Assembly (NCBI GenBank): GCA_951394405.1
Contig: OX596334.1
Span: 3,472,001 to 3,536,000, forward strand
Origin: Coprinellus micaceus
Lineage: Eukaryota > Basidiomycota > Agaricomycetes > Agaricales > Psathyrellaceae
DNA: 64,000 nucleotides
Direction of reading: 5' to 3'
Shown: one piece after another, positions 57,554-64,000 of the stretch
How positions within the stretch are numbered: the first letter of the stretch is position 1
How the letters are laid out: each line of letters begins with the position of its first letter
Program-made: the position numbers and the translations under genes
Notes under the pieces: model-generated
Told to the model about the DNA's origin: nothing
The model's database searches: none
Seen by the model: only the letters and a program-made list of their open reading frames with translations

Positions 57554-58260
57554 AATGTCGTCTGTGTCGTGCCTGGTCTAGGATAATCCGGGGTACAGGG
57601 GATTGGATGTCAGAACTGGTCCTTTTGGAGTATGAAAGGCGTCTATGGGTGGGGCAATATAGAGGAGGAGGAGGAGGTGCGGAGAGAAGATGATAATGGA
57701 AGGTGAGAACGAGACGAGTCAACAAATCCAAGTGACTGTATGTAGCCAGCACGCCCTGATAGAAAATGCCCAAAGATCGCACCAGATCCAATCATCGCCC
57801 CCAAATTTAGAACGCGTCCTGATTCATGGGGTTAGGGGCTTTCATTTCCGTGTCACCTCAAGGCAGACTCTGTGTCGTACACCCTGCCTCTGGACCCTCA
57901 AAAAATCAGGGTGGCACCATACGTTACAGGGAATACGGTGAAGCCTTGCCGAGTCAGGGAACTTTCAGATGGCTCGAGTTTTATCGACGCTTGGAAAACG
58001 GGAACGGTGTCATCGGCCGATGGATGTAGCACACGACCCTCCAGAGTAAAGGCGATGATTAGGCGCTGCGGGTTCGAAATTCAAATTCAATATCGAAGTA
58101 GAGAATAGAAATGCGCCAATCCATAAGAGGCACATCGGAGAGCTAGTACAACATGGTATAACAGGGTACAGCTTTGGTATACAACGGAAGCAAATTAGTC
58201 CATGTGGAGTCTGGGGTAAGTACGTCAAGGTACCAAGCGGGAAGACCTGCTTGCGTGCAA
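57554..58260. other. Promoter of MTHFR and 3' flank of the ELMO gene
   Basis: Both neighbours are on the minus strand. Only short frames; nothing recognised. Confidence 0.5.
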
Positions 58261-61141
58261 TCATCCCGAGATGATCTCAGAAAAAAAGAAGTCTTGGTTC
58301 AAAGGCGGAGGGCCAGCAGTCAGGCCATCCGGTAAGTCATTAATTTCAGCCGACAAATCTGCAGCAACCTTCAGTCCGTTGAACCTAGTGACTAAACGCA
58401 AAAGAACATACCAAGCAACTTGATCTTCAGCCCAATCTCCGTTAATGCGTGCACGAAGCTAGCCGTCTCCTTACTCGACACATGCCCCCCATCTCTTCTC
58501 AGCATATTCAATCCGTCCGTCCAATCCGCCCATCTACTCTCATCAGGAGCAATCATGTCCGACAGGCTGCCTTCGTGCGCACTCACCAACGAGAAGCTGC
58601 GAGGACTCGGGACGTTCGACATCGGCGCTGCAGGCAGGTCGGAGGAGTCGCGGAGAACGTTGGGCGGTGGGCAACTCGTTCCTGTCACGATCTCGCTTAT
58701 CATCGAAACGTCGATGCGGTCGGGGAGATCTTCTAACCCGTTTCGTACGGGGAACTTGACTGCACTGTCGACGAAGTGGAGATACTTGTGGGTGTTGTCC
58801 TGATGTAAAAGCGGGAGTTAGTGTCGGGTCTTCTTGGGTCGCAAGGTGAAAATGGCGTACAAGTCGCATAAACCTCCATGGCCTATGCGGCCGCCTTCCT
58901 GGGTGCCTGGGCGGGGGAGCATCAACGGGGATAGCATTCACGAACCAAGCGCCTTGTAGGAGGCACTGTATCCGCTGCTGCTTGACAAACTCGTATGATT
59001 CCTTATACAGCTTCGCCCGGAGGTTACTGGAATAGAGGCGGCATGAGCACCCCGTGTCAAGGGCTGGGTAACCTATACTCACCGAACAGGAACCTTTGTC
59101 AGAATCTTATCTTCCAGCTCCAGCTCCAACATCTGGCGATCCCTGACCCTTTGGTACTCGGAATTGAAATCCTTCTCGACTTCGTGCCACTGCCGTATAT
59201 GTTCATTCTTCAAGCTCGCTTTGATCCTGTGCGCCAGTGCATGTCAGAGTTTCCCCTCTGATTGAAGTAAATTCCTACGCGAGCCAACTCACTGACTCCG
59301 GACAAGATCAGACACCCTCCCGAAATCCTCGCTTACGGCCGCTCCACTCTCTGCCCACATCCGTACAAAGAAATGGGTCGCAAGGGAGTGTACCTTCTGG
59401 AATTCTAGGAAAAATGGCTGGAAGGTTGTCGTCGTCGAATCTGAGAATAACGGAGGGTGGCTGCGTCAAATACTGACCCCCCCCTGGGGGAAGTGAATGG
59501 GAACTTACAGCCAGGAGCAAACGCAGCCCAGTGAGCCAGGAGGAGTTCCACCACCTCGCCGGATGCTTTCGCAATTGGACACCTCTTCTCTGCAGGCCTG
59601 CTTAGCTGCTCGAGCATCAACTGGGCAATATTACTCCATCATTAGTTTCACAACCATCGTTGCCTGTCTGAAAAGGGCGCACCATTGAGAAATCGGAGTC
59701 CATCTCCACGAAACTCCTCTATATGTTTGGATGAAAGGCATCAGCACGGCAAATCAATAAACATGAAACCATTCCTGACCAAACACTCCAACCCAAGCAA
59801 CCCAGTGTCCCTGAATTCATACTGCACCTCTTCCGTTTCAAACCCAAGCTTACGCCACTTGAGGATCTGCCCGTGCTCATCATACTCTTCCTCCAGCCTC
59901 GATGCATCCCAGACGACCTTCATTGCCAGAGCATGCGTAGCATCTGCGTCGGGGTCAACAAGGGTGTCCTTCTTCTTGATAGTGACATTAACGATGTTGG
60001 CCTGGAAGTCGAGGATACAGGAGGTCAGCTCCTCGATCTCGGCGAGGGACATCAGGCGCTGCGGTACATTAGTGGAGAAACCCTTAGGAGGATGAGCGTC
60101 GACGTACGATGACCGCCTTGCGCACATTCAGCCGCTCCAGTTCGTGGATGAATTCTTCCCATCGTGGGTCGTTGATAACATGGGTGAGCATCGCGTTGAT
60201 GAGGTTCATACTGCCAAGGAATGAGTAGGTGAGTATCAGAATGGTTGGCCACATACCTGTACTGCGCCATAGCCGTATCCGCACTCCCCAACCTGCCCAC
60301 CACCGTCTCCAAGAAACCCCGCTCCTTACGCATTTGCTCAAAGACGGCCCCAAACCCATACCGATACACTTCGGCACTCGTGCTCGGTTCGGCCTCGACG
60401 AGTTTTTTAAGGATGGCGGTAGCAGGGCGGCAGACGTTGATCGGGGATGTGGAGGAAGAAAGGATCTGCACGACGCGCAGGATGAAGCTGGAGGAGAGGG
60501 AGGACCAGCCATATGGCCGTTCCATGAGGTTCTGAATCGCGGTGAGGGCGTAAGCCAGAGCGTTTCCCGTCACTTCATCGATGACGCTCAGGAGCTCATC
60601 CAGCCCGTTGCATTCCAGGAATTCGTTCGAGAATTGTGCCTCCTGACGACGCGCGACGCAATATGAGCGTTCGACCACGGCCGCTGGCTACTTTCGACAC
60701 ACCTTCATGTACTTTTGCAAAGAGAATAGGGTAAGGGCGAGGCGCACGCTCTTGTCATGGTGCCTGTGCTTCAGCTTCGCGGCGATCTCTTTCGCCTCCT
60801 GAGCTGGGGAATTGACGAGTCTGCAATGGTCACCAAAAACCCAACTCGGTAGATCGAACTGCTCACTTGAGATTGACCCTGTTCTTGATTTTCTTCCTCA
60901 GATTCTCGCTTGTAATGAGCTCATCCGTGTCGTCTCTCAGCGCATATTGAGACGGGGGCCCGGTGAGTCTGAGGGCTGCGCTGTTCACGAGTTGCCTAAC
61001 GACCTCGTCGACGGTGAGCGCTGGATCTATACGTGTGCGGACGGTGACGCCTTCGAGTGTAGTGACGCTGTTGGTGGGCACCAGCGTCGACGGCTTGTTT
61101 GAGGCTAATGTCGAACTTGACGCTGTGTGTTGGTCCGACAT
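58261..61141 (-). CDS. ELMO/CED-12 domain protein
   Basis: ELMO proteins pair with DOCK exchange factors to activate Rac/Rho GTPases. Starts MSDQHTASSSTLASNKPSTL. An N-terminal ubiquitin-like/armadillo part follows (TVRTRIDPALTVDEVVRQLV, FSLQKYMKEAQFSNEFLECN, GLDELLSVIDEVTGNALAYA, ALTAIQNLMERPYGW, INVCRPATAILKKLVEAEPS). The ELMO_CED12 region follows (RLMSLAEIEELTSCILDFQA, QYEFRDTGLLGLECLVRNGF, EKRCPIAKASGEVVELLLAH). A C-terminal PH domain is marked by QQRIQCLLQGAWFV, HKYLHFVDSAVKF and ETASFVHALTEIGLKIKLL. The last exon ends PPLNQDFFFSEIISG. About ten exons; some joins between 58800 and 59700 are approximate. Confidence 0.88.
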
Positions 61142-63908
61142 GACTGATGAGGATAAGAGCAAGGAGCAACAGGCGCTCGTCGGGCTGGGTTTCAATCAAT
61201 TGACGCCGCGTCTGAGGCGAATATACGGAGCACCTCTCCTCCTCGCCCTACAGCTTCGTTATGTACAAGCGAATGAGCTGCATCCACTACCCTATGCGGG
61301 TTGGAGGATACACTGTTGATGCGGAAGTAAATATCTTCAGGGATACCGGAATGGGGTTCGTTTCCCTCCCGTCAAGGGCTTCTGGGAGCATCCCCAATCA
61401 GACCAACCTCACCAATGCCAATGCGCCAATGATCTGAATTTCATCGGGGCACCCGAGAGGATGTAACAAAGGTGCGTTCACCATGTATTGTGCGCGATAA
61501 AATAGCAACGGGCAGGGTAGTTAATGCAAAGCGACAGGAGCCTTAACGGTCCGTAATCTCTGGGGTATCCATAAATATTGATCCTCCCTCCTTCAAGCTT
61601 GGTAGGTCCAATGATATTGCGACGGCGTGGCGATCGAGGGGAGAAAATTCGGCCAAAGGTCGACACCGCCGGAGATGACGGTTGCTTGAAACACCTTGAC
61701 GAAAGGTGACATGGTGAAGTTCAGAACGAGGGTTCAAAGTGGCCAACGCCATTGACATCATCGTCTTCTTCACGGAGAACGAGGGCGAGTGCTTCCCGTG
61801 GTTCAGTGCCCCCTCATGTTTGATCGTGAATACGTGGTATCCTCGCGAGGGTGCGATTGGAAGGCGATCTTCGACATCGCCATCGACGTATGAGTGTGGC
61901 GGCGTATTTTCCGTTGGGTATGCTCGCATGGAACGAGCACCCGCCTGTCATACTAACGAAGCCTTTACAGGCTGGATGTTGACGCGGGGAAACCCTCGAG
62001 GGTAGTGCTTCCAAAAGTAGTTGCCTCCGGCAGTTGGCTGTAGGAAAGCTATATTCAGCCTGGGGCCCTCAACATTGCTCCACACAACTCCGAGTTGCAA
62101 GGGCGCGTCGTCCAGACTCTAGGAGCTCGTAAACTTGCCTGGTTATTGAACGTGCTGGTATCTGTATCATCGCACAACAGATATTGCAAGTCGATATATC
62201 GGTGCTCAGTCGAAGGCACAATGACGCGACGAGTGATGCTGGAACTCACGTTTGTGCGTACATTCGAAGGCAGCGACCCCAAGCGAGTCGCCAAGCTTGA
62301 AGGCAACTCTGTCGCCAACCTGGTAAACGAGAGAGGGTCTCCATTCGCTAGAAAGTGCGTCCATGTCTGTCGGGGGAGCGAGAAGGATGATAGGGACAGA
62401 TAGGTGGCTCTACGCGTGTCGTTGGAGTGGGAGTTGAAGGGTCCATAGCCTCTCTCCGATTCCAATTTATGTCTCCAGGCAAGGAGGAACCCATCGCGTC
62501 ATTGCTCGGACCCACAACTCTGGCCACGGATCCGGAGGTGATCCGGTATTTCTTTCCCACGTACGTAATCACCTCCTCCCCTCAAATTTTGAGCGACGCG
62601 ACTTGGCTCTCGACCACCACTTCTACGCCCTTTGTGAGTCTTTTTCCCCAAAAGTTTTATCTATAGATGAGTCTGGTTATTTGCACGTCAGTCGTAGGGC
62701 AGTGGAATTCTATTCCGTTGTTCCAGATGACGCTACTTCGCCTTACTGAATTCCTTTTGTCGCCTCTGAAGTATTCCCCTTACTCATACTTTCAACAGGA
62801 TTATCTAGAACTTCGTACTAGCGCACCTGTGTAACACCGATGATTCTCTGGATGTCTGATAGATGCGCTGCAATCCCCATTCATTACGAAAGTACGGCGA
62901 AACTTCCTGGGAAAAAATCTACCACCCGTCCGCGCTTGTGCTTTCTACTCCAGTTGTCTCCGAAATGCCCACAGAACCTCACAAAGAACCTTGGAAATCC
63001 CTCATTTTATTCTGTACGGTGCATCGCCGATCGTTTGCTACACCGACCGACCTTGTCGGCTTCGTAAGTCTCTTTAAAAACCCTGAGGCCGCAGGCTCTC
63101 AACCACCTCTTGTCACTGCAGCAGTTCTCCGTCACATATTTAAAGGATCGGCTGGACGATAGGCTAAATTATCCCGCCCTTGAGCGCAGAATCCTGAGAT
63201 ACCAATCCCTCATGTCGCGAGGAAGCCCCCGTTTTACCCGACCCAGCCAGGTGGGCGCTTAAGTGCGGGGTCACTCCTATCAATGCAGTGTAAACCGCGC
63301 TATGCCTCCGCACAACGTCGCAATGTCGCGCTCACATGATTCCGAACAGTCCTATTGGAACTTACACAGCACGCTAAAGTATCAGGTCATAGTTCCGTAC
63401 TAGCCTTCCAAGATCGTTGACCAACCCTTCCTAGGCTCCTACCCATCGAAGTGCTCTGGAGTTCAGAGCACTTCATAGCTATCCTAACCTTCCATCGAGT
63501 GGTCGAGCCGCACGACAGGTCTTACCTGGGACCTATCATGCTTTCTCGACTCGCTTTGAGATAGTTCGAAGCTTGGTACCTCCGCTATGCGCTTGCTTCC
63601 ATCTGCTGCGCTGCCCGGAATCCGACCCCTCACCCGACACGGCGAGTTTTCCAAGCTCTGTATTTCTTGCAATTTCTACGTCACAGCATTCAACCATCCA
63701 TTCACATATTATATCTTGAGAAGACCGATGCTTGTCGAGGCGACGGCAACTGGACTGCCTTCTTTTCTTCTAAACGGGTTTCTGCTGTGATGTTCCGATC
63801 GAACAGGCCATCGAACCCCTTCATGTACTAGAATGAAATGTCCACCTTGTACTGTCTACGCTACATAATTCACTTCATCCTGTTCACAACCCCACACCCC
63901 TTTCGCCG
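61142..63908. other. Long intergenic stretch, no supported gene
   Basis: 2.8 kb with frames up to about 136 codons on both strands (for example 62055-62465 minus, 62095-62403 plus) that overlap each other and show no family signal or splice support. GGGCGCTTA at 63253-63261. May hold decayed sequence; I could not identify a source. Confidence 0.5.
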
Positions 63909-64000
63909 ATGACTGACAGCTGGAGACCCCGGGCCCTAGAGGGAAGGGATTTGCGGGCATGCCTCGCCGAACTCGAGGGAACTAAAGACTTTCTTGGAAG
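63909..64000 (+). CDS. Possible 5' end of a gene cut by the window edge
   Basis: ATG at 63909 opens a frame (MTDSWRPRALEGRDLRACLA) that stays open for 30 codons to the edge. Preceding sequence is pyrimidine-rich (CACACCCCTTTCGCC), compatible with a fungal leader. Nothing in the short peptide is recognisable, so this is a weak call. Confidence 0.3.
   Translation, partial: MTDSWRPRALEGRDLRACLAELEGTKDFLG

Noticed and set aside
62055..62465. 136-codon minus-strand frame overlapped by a plus-strand frame
   Set aside because: Neither strand shows family resemblance; cannot decide that either is real.
1..64000. CRISPR arrays, bacterial operons or rRNA genes
   Set aside because: Spliceosomal introns and gene content are fungal nuclear; no regularly spaced repeats or rRNA-like stretches were seen.

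Overview
The window is nuclear DNA from a filamentous basidiomycete, most likely an Agaricomycete. Genes are intron-rich with short GT-AG introns (about 40-75 nt), lie close together on both strands, and include F-box-like proteins of the agaricomycete type. I cannot name the species from the sequence.

Layout: 1-1056 is the 3' part of a pantothenate synthetase gene. 1.2-4.1 kb (minus) is a Vps9/CUE Rab5 exchange factor, divergent from an F-box-like gene at 4.4-5.5 kb. 7.0-17.7 kb holds a head-to-tail tandem array of six paralogous single-pass membrane proteins (called A-F here), all on the minus strand, each with a beta-sandwich-like N-terminal domain. Five of the six end in a PPxY motif. A 732-bp non-autonomous element with 100-nt terminal inverted repeats and a 10-bp target duplication sits in the 5' leader of paralog C. 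18.1-19.1 kb is a disordered protein. 19.6-21.2 kb is RNase P/MRP subunit Rpp40 and 21.5-23.2 kb is HMG-CoA synthase, both minus. 24.6-26.3 kb is an F-box-like gene with an apparent frameshift. 28.1-28.4 kb is a 36-codon, four-exon metallothionein.

28.8-31.5 kb holds two poorly resolved genes. 31.6-34.8 kb is AP-1 gamma-adaptin. 35.1-38.1 kb is a WD40 protein with SUMO-interaction-like motifs at its N-terminus. 38.2-41.4 kb is the G-patch spliceosome-disassembly factor TFIP11/Ntr1. 42.0-44.8 kb is a secreted serine carboxypeptidase (S10). 45.2-48.3 kb is a polytopic membrane protein. 50.0-52.0 kb is a ferric reductase, 52.6-54.9 kb a PIF1 helicase, 55.4-57.6 kb methylenetetrahydrofolate reductase and 58.3-61.1 kb an ELMO/CED-12 protein. 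61.1-63.9 kb contains no gene I can support.

Most genes are unrelated housekeeping loci, as expected in a fungal chromosome arm. Vps9, AP-1 gamma and the PPxY membrane array all touch endosomal or TGN sorting, but I see no evidence that they act as a cluster. The membrane-protein array with its inserted element is the one accessory-like region and the most interesting part of the window.
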